NCBI GenBank assembly: GCA_017517385.1
Contig: JAFWZG010000035.1
Coordinates: 1 to 55,465 of the forward strand
DNA: 55,465 nucleotides
From: Akkermansia sp.
GTDB taxonomy: Bacteria > Verrucomicrobiota > Verrucomicrobiia > Verrucomicrobiales > Akkermansiaceae
Direction: 5' to 3'
Part shown: positions 1 through 7,245 of the stretch, in pieces
How the letters are laid out: every line of letters starts with the position of its first letter
How positions within the stretch are numbered: position 1 is the first letter of the stretch
Program-made: the position numbers and the translations under genes
The notes under the pieces: generated by a model
What the model saw: only the letters and a program-made list of their open reading frames with translations
Told to the model about the DNA's origin: nothing
The model's database searches: none

Positions 1-139
1 AGGGTATCCGGCGAGGAGAGATAAAAGAGTTGCGGCAGGAACATTAGCTCCGGGACCAATCACACGCCGAGAAACCGCCGTATGCCATAAATGGCACGTA
101 CGGTGGTGTGAGAGGGGGACGAAAGTCCCCCTACTCAAT
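1..139 (+). mobile_element. 3' end of a group IIC intron (domains V and VI)
   Basis: Domain V folds perfectly. Bases 74-82 pair with 99-107 (one G-U), then 83-87 pair with 92-96 around a UAAA tetraloop, leaving the two-base CG bulge at 97-98. The catalytic triad position is CGC (76-78), the form typical of class IIC; most other group II introns have AGC. Domain VI is 110-136, with stem GGGGGAC/GTCCCCC (114-120 with 125-131), a GAAA loop and a bulged A at 133 as the likely branch point. The 3' splice site should lie near 139. The reverse transcriptase gene and 5' half must be left of the window. The sequence closely resembles the remembered Oceanobacillus iheyensis IIC domain V. Confidence 0.9.
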
Positions 140-147
140 TTCTTCCT

Positions 148-549
148 ATGACTCCCGAGAAAATCATGAAGCATCCGGCCACCATAGCGGCGATTCTCTA
201 TGTACTGACGAATCTGGTGTATTGGAGCTGGTTGTCCGATTCCGGGATTATGCCGGTTATCGGCGAGATTTTTGCCTTGTTTTTTACCGGTGGGGTGAAT
301 GCTACCCTCATCGTGCTGTGCAGTTGTTGCCCTGAGTTCCGTACGTGGGGTGGCGGTACGCTGCTGACGCTGTTGGCGCTGGGGCTTTTTGCTTTTTTGC
401 CGCTGTGTGTCGAGATTAATCGGGTGTTGCCGACGGATGCACAGGCCGGTTTGGCCATGGTATTCTGGGGCGGTGCTGCCACGGTTGCTTATGCTGCGCT
501 GACCGGAGTGATTGTCATAATCGCCCGCTTGCTTTTCTGCAAGCGCTGA
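148..549 (+). CDS. small hypothetical membrane protein
   Basis: A 133-residue hydrophobic protein with about four predicted membrane segments (roughly residues 10-28, 36-58, 68-88 and 103-130). I do not recognise a family. It has two adjacent Cys near residue 60 and ends in FCKR. The start at 148 is nine bases past the group IIC intron 3' end. A second ATG at 166, preceded by a weak GAGA, would give 127 residues and is equally likely. It stands alone: tyrS downstream has its own promoter. Its own promoter may be upstream of, or inside, the intron. Function unknown. Confidence 0.6.
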   Translation: MTPEKIMKHPATIAAILYVLTNLVYWSWLSDSGIMPVIGEIFALFFTGGVNATLIVLCSCCPEFRTWGGGTLLTLLALGLFAFLPLCVEINRVLPTDAQAGLAMVFWGGAATVAYAALTGVIVIIARLLFCKR

Positions 550-574
550 TGGAGCGTTTTCCCTGACATTCAGA

Positions 575-603
575 TTGACTTTGCAGGGCTTGTGTGCTAA
601 TAT
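575..603 (+). promoter_or_regulatory. promoter of tyrS
   Basis: TTGACT at 575-580, exactly 17 bp, then TAATAT at 598-603. The predicted start is near 610, giving a leader of about 22 nt with no Shine-Dalgarno motif before the tyrS ATG. Confidence 0.75.
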
Positions 604-631
604 GCCGCGACTTTAAAACCTCAAACCGCTT

Positions 632-1852
632 ATGACTTTTTACGAAGAACTCGAATGGCGTGGGCTTGTGAACCAGATTTCCAGCCCCGATCTGATTGAA
701 AAGCTCAACAAAGGCGGGCTGACCTTCTACATCGGCACAGATCCGACGGCGGACAGCCTGCATCTGGGCCATTATTCCAGCTTCCTCATTACCAAGCGCC
801 TGCGCAATGCTGGTCATACCCCCATCCTGCTGGTGGGTCTGGCAACCGGTCTTATTGGTGACCCCCGCGGTACCGTGGAGCGTGAGCTGAAGCAGAAGGA
901 AGAGGTGTTCCGTAACTATGAGGCACTGAAGGCTCAGGTAGAGAAGATTTTCGGTTTCGAGGTCGTGAATAACTACGACTGGATTAACCAGCTGAATGTC
1001 ATTGACTTCTTCCGTGATTACGGTAAGTACATCAACGTGGGTTACATGCTCACGAAGGATCATGTGCGCCGCCAGATGGAAAGCGGTATTTCCTATGCGG
1101 AGTTCTCTTACATGCTCATTCAGGCTATTGACTTTAAGTACCTGCACGAGAACCGTGGCGTGGATCTTCAGGTGGCCGGCAGTGACCAGTGGGGCAATAT
1201 CACCACCGGCATCGAGCTTATCCGCAAGACCACCGGTGATGAAGTATACGCTCTTACCATGCCGCTGGTGACGGATTCTCAGGGCAACAAGTTCGGTAAG
1301 AGTGAGGGTAATGCCCTCTGGCTGGACAAGAATAAGACATCCCCCTACCAGCTCTATCAGTTCCTTATCAATGCTGAGGACTCTCAGGTTATCACCTACC
1401 TGAAGCGCTTGACCTTCCTGACTCCGGAGCAGATTATGGAGATTGAGGCCGAGCACATGGCTCACCCCGAGCAGCGCCTCGCTCAGCAGGCTCTCGCCCG
1501 CGAAATCATCTCCGACCTGCACGGCATCGAGGAGTTTGAGAAGGCTGTGGATATTTCTAAAAAGCTTTTCGCCGGTGATTTTAAGAGCCTGAGTCTGGCC
1601 GATGTGAAGGCCGGTATGAGCAATGTACCCCACGTGAAGCTTGCTCCCGGTGCACTTGTGGATGTGCTTGTGAATAGCAAGGTCTGCGCTTCCAAGCGTG
1701 AGGCTCGCGAGTTCATCGGTAACGGTGCTATTTCCCTGAACGGTGAGGTGGTGAAGGACCCCGCCTTTGAGGTGACTCAGGAGCTGGCTATTGGTGGTGA
1801 ATTGCTTGTCATCCGCCGTGGTAAGAAGAAGTTCTATCTCGGGGAGTTCTGA
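632..1852 (+). CDS. tyrS: tyrosyl-tRNA synthetase
   Basis: 406 residues, the normal length for bacterial TyrRS. It charges tRNA-Tyr in the cytoplasm. The class I signatures are visible: the HIGH equivalent HLGH at residues 44-47 and the KMSKS equivalent KFGKS near residue 228. The SDQWGN segment is the tyrosine/ATP pocket. The last 65 or so residues form an S4-like RNA-binding domain (SKREAREFIGNGAISLNG). The ATG at 632 gives a standard N-terminus and is served by the promoter at 575-603. The stop codon shares one base with the start of the next gene, so both are probably co-transcribed. Confidence 0.97.
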   Translation: MTFYEELEWRGLVNQISSPDLIEKLNKGGLTFYIGTDPTADSLHLGHYSSFLITKRLRNAGHTPILLVGLATGLIGDPRGTVERELKQKEEVFRNYEALKAQVEKIFGFEVVNNYDWINQLNVIDFFRDYGKYINVGYMLTKDHVRRQMESGISYAEFSYMLIQAIDFKYLHENRGVDLQVAGSDQWGNITTGIELIRKTTGDEVYALTMPLVTDSQGNKFGKSEGNALWLDKNKTSPYQLYQFLINAEDSQVITYLKRLTFLTPEQIMEIEAEHMAHPEQRLAQQALAREIISDLHGIEEFEKAVDISKKLFAGDFKSLSLADVKAGMSNVPHVKLAPGALVDVLVNSKVCASKREAREFIGNGAISLNGEVVKDPAFEVTQELAIGGELLVIRRGKKKFYLGEF

Positions 1853-2730
1853 TGAAAGCCCTCCGGCCGTTTATTTCCGCCGTACTGGCTCTGCTCTGTG
1901 TGCTTCCTGCATACGGGGCTGAGCCTCAGCATGCCATGCCTCCTGCGCTGCTGGAGGCCATGACCGGTAATGAGCCGTATGCCTCGCTAGTGGAGTACGG
2001 CCTGCCGCTGCTGACCACGGCAGAGGAAGTAGCCGCGCTGCCGGAGGAGATGCGCCGCAGCCAAGCTGTGGCCACCAAGCGGGTGCTGCTGGAGCAGATG
2101 ATTCAGGCCCGGGCTGATAGGCACCGTATCACTGCAGAAAATTATGCCCACAGCGCTCAGCGAGCTCAGGAGCTGGGGGCTCCCGCAGTATTTGTACTGT
2201 ATCAGAAGCTACTGGCTGAAGATGAGCTTTCAGCACGCGAATGTTACATTGTGCGCTCCGCGCTCAATAAGCTGTATGAAAACTACGGCATTAATTATCT
2301 CGCTCTGCGCTTCTTTGTGGAGGGGGCTGAATTGAGTACAGAGGCGGCTCTGGAAATTGCCGGGTGGATTCCTCTGGAGGGGCTGTTTAATCATATCCGT
2401 GAGGAGGATTTGACACTGCCTTTGCTGGAGAATCAGCTGCACGAGCTGGCTGCTGTGAATGCGGAGATGGTGAGAGTATTCTCCGGTATTCAATCCGCGG
2501 AGCAGGCGGAGGCCGCTTTGCCGGAGTTGCTCCCGCTTTTGGTTCGTTTTGAATCCACTGCAGGTTTGAGAAAGTTTGCTACTCCACAACAGTTTCAGGT
2601 ATTGAGTTTACGCCATGGTGCTCTTATCAGGAGTATAGGGTCCTCCCTGCCTGCGGAGCGTATACGCCTGCGTGAAGCTGATTATTATGGCAATGAACGC
2701 CTGAGGGTGCTGAATATGCTGCTCAACTGA
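1852..2730 (+). CDS. secreted protein of unknown function
   Basis: 292 residues. A clear signal peptide (MKALRP, hydrophobic core, cleavage after AYG near residue 23) indicates export to the periplasm or beyond. The rest is mostly alpha-helical, rich in Glu, Leu and Ala, with no catalytic motif I recognise. The Cys at about residue 127 appears single. Its ATG overlaps the tyrS stop by one base, which argues for translational coupling and fixes the start. The overlap with a housekeeping gene says little about its role. Followed by the independently transcribed GH20 gene. Confidence 0.75.
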   Translation: MKALRPFISAVLALLCVLPAYGAEPQHAMPPALLEAMTGNEPYASLVEYGLPLLTTAEEVAALPEEMRRSQAVATKRVLLEQMIQARADRHRITAENYAHSAQRAQELGAPAVFVLYQKLLAEDELSARECYIVRSALNKLYENYGINYLALRFFVEGAELSTEAALEIAGWIPLEGLFNHIREEDLTLPLLENQLHELAAVNAEMVRVFSGIQSAEQAEAALPELLPLLVRFESTAGLRKFATPQQFQVLSLRHGALIRSIGSSLPAERIRLREADYYGNERLRVLNMLLN

Positions 2731-2773
2731 GTTCCTCGGCTGAGGTGTCTCTGGGCAGAGAGTCGCTTTTTGT

Positions 2774-2802
2774 TTGACATTTGTCGCTTCATGTGGTAGT
2801 AA
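2774..2802 (+). promoter_or_regulatory. promoter of the GH20 gene, implying a leaderless mRNA
   Basis: Consensus TTGACA at 2774-2779, 17 bp, TAGTAA at 2797-2802. Only 7 nt separate the -10 box from the ATG at 2810, so transcription should begin at or next to the start codon. This promoter also shows that the in-frame upstream TTG at 2774 is not a start codon. Confidence 0.75.
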
Positions 2803-2809
2803 TCATACC

Positions 2810-4858
2810 ATGTTTAAGCGTATTTTCTTAGTGACAGCGTGCCTGTTAGGAGCCCTTTATCCAGTGGCTTCCGTTGCGAATGCAGGTGATGCTCGCCAAG
2901 ATGAATCTTGGACTTCGCCTCATCCCTTGTCTTTGGAAGAATCCGCTCGGGTAGCTCTGCTTCCGTTTCCTCAACAAGTTGAATGGCTTGATGGGGCTCT
3001 GAATGTGAGAGGGAAGGAGCCTTCGCTGCAAGGTGATGTGAATGATATGCTGCGTACGGCTCTGCACGATTATCAGGCCGGAAGAAGGCAAGGGAATGGT
3101 ACTTTCCCCGTCACCTTTAGTCTTAATGCGGATGCTCTGCCTGCGGATAAGTCTGTTGAGGGGTATCGCTTGAGTGTGGGGCAGGGCGGTGTGACTATTT
3201 GTGCTGTTACGGAGGCTGGTCTTTTGAATGGTTTCCAGACCCTGCGCCAGATGCTTCTTACTGGCGGTGATCGCCTTCCGTACTGTGAAATCACAGACTG
3301 GCCTGCCTTCTGCTATCGCGGTTACATGCAGGATTGCGGTCGTAACTTCCGCAGTGTGGAGCGCCTGAAGCATGAGCTTTCTCTGGCGGCTCAGCTGAAG
3401 GTGAACCTTTTCCACTGGCACCTCACCGATTATCCGGCTTGGCACATAGAGTGCCGCTGCTATCCCGCTTTGAATGCGCCGCAGCACCGTACCCGTGATA
3501 AGAATGATACTTATACCTACGAGCAGATCCGTGAGGTTTTTGCTTATGCAGCGGCCCGTAATATCACCATCATTCCTGAGCTGGATATGCCTGGCCACAG
3601 CGCATACTTTGAGCGCGCATTCGGCTTCCGCATGAATACTCCTCAGGGCATGAAGATTGTTGGTGAGCTTCTGGATGAGTTCTGTAATGAAATCCCTGCA
3701 GATATCTGCCCGATTGTGCACTTCGGTGCTGATGAGGTGCGCATTCCAAATGCTGCGGAGTTCGTGGGTTTTGTGACTCAGAAGCTCCAGAGCCATGGCC
3801 GCACTCCTATGCAGTGGGCAAGTTCTCGTGATTTGCCGGTGGGTGAGCATTCTATTGAGCAGCGTTGGGGTGAAGGAGCGGACATGGTAGCCCGCTCCAT
3901 CCGCCCGGAGCGTATTACCCGCCGCGCGTTTGACTCCACCATGGGTTATACAAACCTTCTGGATCCCGCACTGCTGGTGCGCCGTTACTTCTTTATGCGC
4001 CCGTGTGGTGTGGCCGCCGGTGATGAGCAGAAGCTTGGTACCATTATGTGCATCTGGCCCGATGGCCGTGTGGATAATAAGGAATACATTCCCGGTATGG
4101 CTAATATGTGGCCCGGTATGATGGCCATGGCTGAGCGTGCCTGGAAGGGCGGTGGGGCAGATGGTGATCACCTGCCGCTGGATATGCCCGCAGCTGACAC
4201 GGTGCCGGGCCGCGCTTATGCCCACTTTGAGCGCCGTATGCAGGCTATCCGCCGCGTGCAGTTCTCCGGCGAGGCTTTCCCCATGTGGACTGAGTCCGGT
4301 GTGGCATGGACTGTGATAGGTCCGGTAAAGAGCTCTGAGGCTGCTTCTCGCCGTGATGCTGTGAGGGCCGGCCGATATGAAGGTCTGTCTACTCGTAAGG
4401 CTAACTGTGCGAACCTGTACTTCCGCACGAGACCGGATACCGGTTACCTTGGTATGTTCCCGCAAGTTCGCCCCGGCCAGACTGTCTGGGCTATTACCAC
4501 CATTCAGGCAGACCGTGCTGGCCGCCACAAGTTTATGGTGGGCTTTGATGCTCCCGCCCGTTCAAACCGTCGTTGGACCGGCATTCCCCGCAATGGTACG
4601 TGGTCTCAGACGGGGGCTCGTATCTGGCTGAATGGAAATGAAATTACTAATCCCCGTACATACCGCCTCGCAGGGCAGAACGCCCATCCCGGTAATGCTT
4701 GGAACTTTGAGAAGCCGCTGGATCCTGAAGAAATCTGGTGGGTACAGGAGCCTATTGAAATTGAGCTTAAGCGCGGGGAGAATACCTTCGTGATTGAGCT
4801 GCCCTATGTGGGAGAGCATCACTCTTGGGGCGTATCACTCATTCCCTTAGAGGACTAA
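2810..4858 (+). CDS. beta-N-acetylhexosaminidase, GH20
   Basis: 682 residues from the ATG at 2810. It starts with a signal peptide (cleavage near VANA, residue 25), so the enzyme is exported. A GH20 N-terminal domain (about 45-160) precedes the TIM barrel. The family signatures are visible: HWHLTDYPAWH at residues 202-212, PELDMPGHS at 256-264, and the catalytic pair D308-E309 in HFGADEV. The C-terminal 190 residues form an extra beta-rich domain. GH20 enzymes release terminal GlcNAc or GalNAc by substrate-assisted catalysis; in a gut Verrucomicrobium, mucin O-glycans are the likely substrate (inference). Transcribed alone and followed by a hairpin. Confidence 0.93.
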   Translation: MFKRIFLVTACLLGALYPVASVANAGDARQDESWTSPHPLSLEESARVALLPFPQQVEWLDGALNVRGKEPSLQGDVNDMLRTALHDYQAGRRQGNGTFPVTFSLNADALPADKSVEGYRLSVGQGGVTICAVTEAGLLNGFQTLRQMLLTGGDRLPYCEITDWPAFCYRGYMQDCGRNFRSVERLKHELSLAAQLKVNLFHWHLTDYPAWHIECRCYPALNAPQHRTRDKNDTYTYEQIREVFAYAAARNITIIPELDMPGHSAYFERAFGFRMNTPQGMKIVGELLDEFCNEIPADICPIVHFGADEVRIPNAAEFVGFVTQKLQSHGRTPMQWASSRDLPVGEHSIEQRWGEGADMVARSIRPERITRRAFDSTMGYTNLLDPALLVRRYFFMRPCGVAAGDEQKLGTIMCIWPDGRVDNKEYIPGMANMWPGMMAMAERAWKGGGADGDHLPLDMPAADTVPGRAYAHFERRMQAIRRVQFSGEAFPMWTESGVAWTVIGPVKSSEAASRRDAVRAGRYEGLSTRKANCANLYFRTRPDTGYLGMFPQVRPGQTVWAITTIQADRAGRHKFMVGFDAPARSNRRWTGIPRNGTWSQTGARIWLNGNEITNPRTYRLAGQNAHPGNAWNFEKPLDPEEIWWVQEPIEIELKRGENTFVIELPYVGEHHSWGVSLIPLED

Positions 4859-4880
4859 TTCAGGCCTGTTTCAATTTACA

Positions 4881-4918
4881 AGCCGCCGTTCTGTAATGGA
4901 ACTGCGGCTCGATTTGTT
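4881..4918 (+). terminator. terminator after the GH20 gene
   Basis: AGCCGC at 4881-4886 pairs with GCGGCT at 4904-4909, and inner GTTC pairs with GGAAC. It is followed by GATTTGTTT. It lies between convergent genes and may also serve folE2 on the other strand. Confidence 0.6.
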
Positions 4919-4937
4919 TATTTGACGCTGGGAAGGC

Positions 4938-5726
4938 TTACGAGAGCGTACGCTCCACGCAGGCGTATGCGCTGTGGTTGTGGATGGACTCGAAGTTCTC
5001 GGCCTCGATACGGTACCAAGAGAAGGCGTTATAGTGCTCTGTTGCAACGGCTACATTACGCACGAGATCTTCCACGAAAACCGGATTATCATAGGCCTTA
5101 TCGGTCACGTATTTTTCATCCGGACGCTTGAGAAGGCTGTAAAGCTGGCAGCTGGCACAGTTCTCCACGAGGTCAATCAGGTCTTCAATCCAGACTGCGG
5201 AACCGGAGAATCGCACGGAGTAGGTCACAATGCCGCGCTGGTTGTGGGCCCCGCGTTCGCTCATAGCTTTGGAGCAGGGGCAGAGGGTGGTTACCGGCAC
5301 CTTAATCGTGAGCGTAAAGGTGCCTGGCTGGTTGCGCTCTGCATCAATGACGAAGCGCACGTCATAATCCATCATGCCTTCCATGCCCGTGACCGGGGCT
5401 TTTTTCAGGCGGAAGAAGGGAAATTCAATCTCCACGCGTGCTCTTTGGGCGGGAAGCTTGCGCAGCAGGCGTGCAGGAAGGCGCACTGCAGAGTGCACAT
5501 CCAAGTAGCGGCGGTGCTCATGCAGCGCCTCCACAAAGCGGCTCATATGTGTGCCTTTATACTGCTCAGGAAGGTCTACCATGAGAGCCAGAGTGGCCAC
5601 AGTGGACTGTGTGCGCTCTTCTTTGTCACTCACGACGATAGGGTAGCGTACCCCACGCACACCCACGCGATCGATGGAAATCTGGCGGGTGTCCCGTTCG
5701 TTCTGAGTGTCTTTAAGCTCCTTCAT
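4938..5726 (-). CDS. folE2: GTP cyclohydrolase FolE2 (type IB)
   Basis: 262 residues. It converts GTP to 7,8-dihydroneopterin triphosphate, the first step to folate. The type IB signature TTLCPCSKAMSERGAHNQR (about residues 145-163) carries the conserved metal-binding Cys and the GAHNQR motif. The N-terminus (DTQNERDTRQISIDRVG) and C-terminal NHSAYA are also family-typical. FolE2 uses several divalent metals and often replaces the zinc enzyme FolE; no folE is seen here. The start at 5726 gives the standard N-terminus. A hairpin (5758-5796) separates it from rpsR, so it may have its own promoter. Confidence 0.95.
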   Translation of the reverse strand: MKELKDTQNERDTRQISIDRVGVRGVRYPIVVSDKEERTQSTVATLALMVDLPEQYKGTHMSRFVEALHEHRRYLDVHSAVRLPARLLRKLPAQRARVEIEFPFFRLKKAPVTGMEGMMDYDVRFVIDAERNQPGTFTLTIKVPVTTLCPCSKAMSERGAHNQRGIVTYSVRFSGSAVWIEDLIDLVENCASCQLYSLLKRPDEKYVTDKAYDNPVFVEDLVRNVAVATEHYNAFSWYRIEAENFESIHNHSAYACVERTLS

Positions 5727-5757
5727 GCTGCAGCCTCTGAGTAAAAAATAAAAGTAG

Positions 5758-5796
5758 AGGGAGCTTGAAGGCGCTTTCGCGGCTTACAAGCTCCCT
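5758..5796 (-). terminator. terminator after rpsR
   Basis: A perfect 10-bp stem (AGGGAGCTTG at 5758-5767 with CAAGCTCCCT at 5787-5796). On the minus strand a T-rich run follows, a few bases further on. It ends the dksA-rpmG-rpsR group. Confidence 0.65.
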
Positions 5797-5847
5797 TTAA
5801 TCAACGACAATCTGCCGTCGAGAACTCCTCCATAGCGGAGATTAAAA

Positions 5848-6093
5848 TCAGGGGAGCAGGTTCACGGCACGAGCACGACGAATCTCGCGCGTGATTTTGC
5901 GGTGCATCTTAGCGGACACACCTGTCACACGGCGGGGAAGAATCTTGCCGGTCTCAGAGGTGAACTTGGAAAGGAACTCGGGGTTGCACATATCAACAGC
6001 ACCGGCGGGGATGTCAATGCGACGACGGGGCATTGTCTTGTTGCAGGTGCGGAAACGGATACGACGCTGAACGCTCTTGAATTCGGTAATCAT
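5848..6093 (-). CDS. rpsR: 30S ribosomal protein bS18
   Basis: 81 residues, the normal length. bS18 binds the platform of the small ribosomal subunit next to bS6. Recognisable segments are the [21 protein letters not shown] region and FLSEF-like [19 protein letters not shown], the most conserved part of the family. The gene follows rpmG by 30 bp in the same direction. rpsF is not adjacent, unlike in many other phyla. Confidence 0.95.
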   Translation of the reverse strand: MITEFKSVQRRIRFRTCNKTMPRRRIDIPAGAVDMCNPEFLSKFTSETGKILPRRVTGVSAKMHRKITREIRRARAVNLLP

Positions 6094-6123
6094 AATGCTT
6101 AAATCTTACTGGTGGACGGCGGT

Positions 6124-6297
6124 TTAGCGCATCTCGCGGTGCAGAGTACGACGCTTCAGGAAGGGGTTGAACTTAACCTTCTCCAGACGACCGGGGGTAC
6201 GCTGGCTCTTCTTGTTGCGGGTGGTAACGTAGCGAGAGGGGGTCTTACCCTCGGCCTTGGCCTCCGTGCATTCCAGGATGATGATATCTCTAGGCAT
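6124..6297 (-). CDS. rpmG: 50S ribosomal protein bL33
   Basis: 57 residues, read from the ATG at 6297 to TAA at 6124. It begins [20 protein letters not shown] and contains [12 protein letters not shown], the conserved bL33 core. The usual zinc Cys pairs are absent except for one Cys at residue 10, so this is the Cys-poor (C-minus) form. It lies between the DksA-like gene (40 bp) and rpsR (30 bp). Many genomes pair C-plus and C-minus L33 copies under zinc control; only this one is seen here. Confidence 0.93.
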   Translation of the reverse strand: MPRDIIILECTEAKAEGKTPSRYVTTRNKKSQRTPGRLEKVKFNPFLKRRTLHREMR

Positions 6298-6337
6298 ATT
6301 CGGTGATTAATGTTGACTTGCGGGCGCCTATGATACA

Positions 6338-7006
6338 CTATTCTTCGGATTCGTCAAGCGTAAAAACGTTTTCCGTGTCATTTTGCAGGCCGGAATAGCC
6401 CACATGGTCGGAATTTTTCGCTTTATAGGTAGCATATGAGCCATATTTCTTCTCGAATTCCTCCTGACATTTCACGGTAAGGCGGCAGAAGGGGCGAACC
6501 TGAAGTCGCTTCTTGGGAATGGGCTCCAAGGAGATTTCGCAGATGCCGTAGTTCCCGAGGCGGATACGCTCGAGAGCGGCGTCAATCTCAAAGAGCTGCT
6601 CGCGGTCCTTACCGAGCAGGCGGATTGTGAGGTCGCGCACCTCTGCCTCACTGCCGGCGTCTCCGATATGCTGACCGGAAGAGGAAGAGACATTGGAGGC
6701 ACCGCTGCGCAGGTGGTCTCGCGTTACGTCCTGCATGTTCGGCAGAAGCTGGTCACGCAGCTCAAGGAGAGCTTGCTTCTGAGCTTCCAAGAATGCAGGC
6801 CACTCCGGGTCAGCCTTCAGCAGAGCGAGTGTCTCTTTCAGCTTGGCCTTGCGGGCCTTCTCTTCCGGAGTCAGCACTTCTTTGCCTGTGACTTTGGGCA
6901 CGGTCTTGCTCTTTTCTGTTTTTTTCTCAGTGCTAGCAGCCGCAGTTTTCGTTTTAGCGGTCTTGGTCTTATCTGAGGAAGACGTGGATTTCTTACTGGT
7001 TGCCAT
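6338..7006 (-). CDS. DksA/TraR-like protein with a Lys/Thr-rich N-terminal tail
   Basis: 222 residues from the ATG at 7006 (MATSKKS). The first 70 residues are low-complexity Lys/Ser/Thr/Ala. They are followed by a DksA-type coiled coil (about 70-165) and a C-terminal zinc-finger-like region (YGICEISLEPIPKKRL). DksA-family proteins act in the RNA polymerase secondary channel. The finger is degenerate: the first CxxC has only one Cys, and the second is C-x5-C (CRLTVKC). An upstream in-frame start at 7078 lies at the predicted transcription start and is rejected. It leads the group with rpmG and rpsR, suggesting a role tied to ribosome synthesis (inference). Confidence 0.8.
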   Translation of the reverse strand: MATSKKSTSSSDKTKTAKTKTAAASTEKKTEKSKTVPKVTGKEVLTPEEKARKAKLKETLALLKADPEWPAFLEAQKQALLELRDQLLPNMQDVTRDHLRSGASNVSSSSGQHIGDAGSEAEVRDLTIRLLGKDREQLFEIDAALERIRLGNYGICEISLEPIPKKRLQVRPFCRLTVKCQEEFEKKYGSYATYKAKNSDHVGYSGLQNDTENVFTLDESEE

Positions 7007-7087
7007 TGTCGTGACTGATTGTAATGAGAGTATCTTTCGGTGTGTGAACGATGACGCGCGGTTTGGCAGTACGCGCATGTTTGTCTG

Positions 7088-7116
7088 CTAATATCACAAA
7101 CGTGCACTCAATGCAA
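7088..7116 (-). promoter_or_regulatory. promoter of the DksA-like gene group
   Basis: On the minus strand TTGCAT (7111-7116), 17 bp, TATTAG (7088-7093). The leader to the ATG at 7006 would be about 75 nt. Confidence 0.65.
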
Positions 7117-7207
7117 GAAAAATCTGCGCTTACTAGCCATCACACCACTATATTTATGACAGCACTACATCTAGCCGCTTAAAATGAAAAAAGGGCAGGC
7201 TTTTTTA

Positions 7208-7236
7208 TTGCCTCAGTGCGCTGCCTGTGCTAGACT
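7208..7236 (+). promoter_or_regulatory. promoter of malQ, very short leader
   Basis: TTGCCT at 7208-7213, 17 bp, TAGACT at 7231-7236. The -10 box ends 9 nt before the ATG at 7246, so the leader is 0-3 nt. Confidence 0.65.
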
Positions 7237-7245
7237 GGCAGAGTT

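Noticed and set aside
6156..6338. 60-residue minus-strand frame
   Set aside because: It is out of frame with rpmG, whose 57-residue product is a clear bL33.
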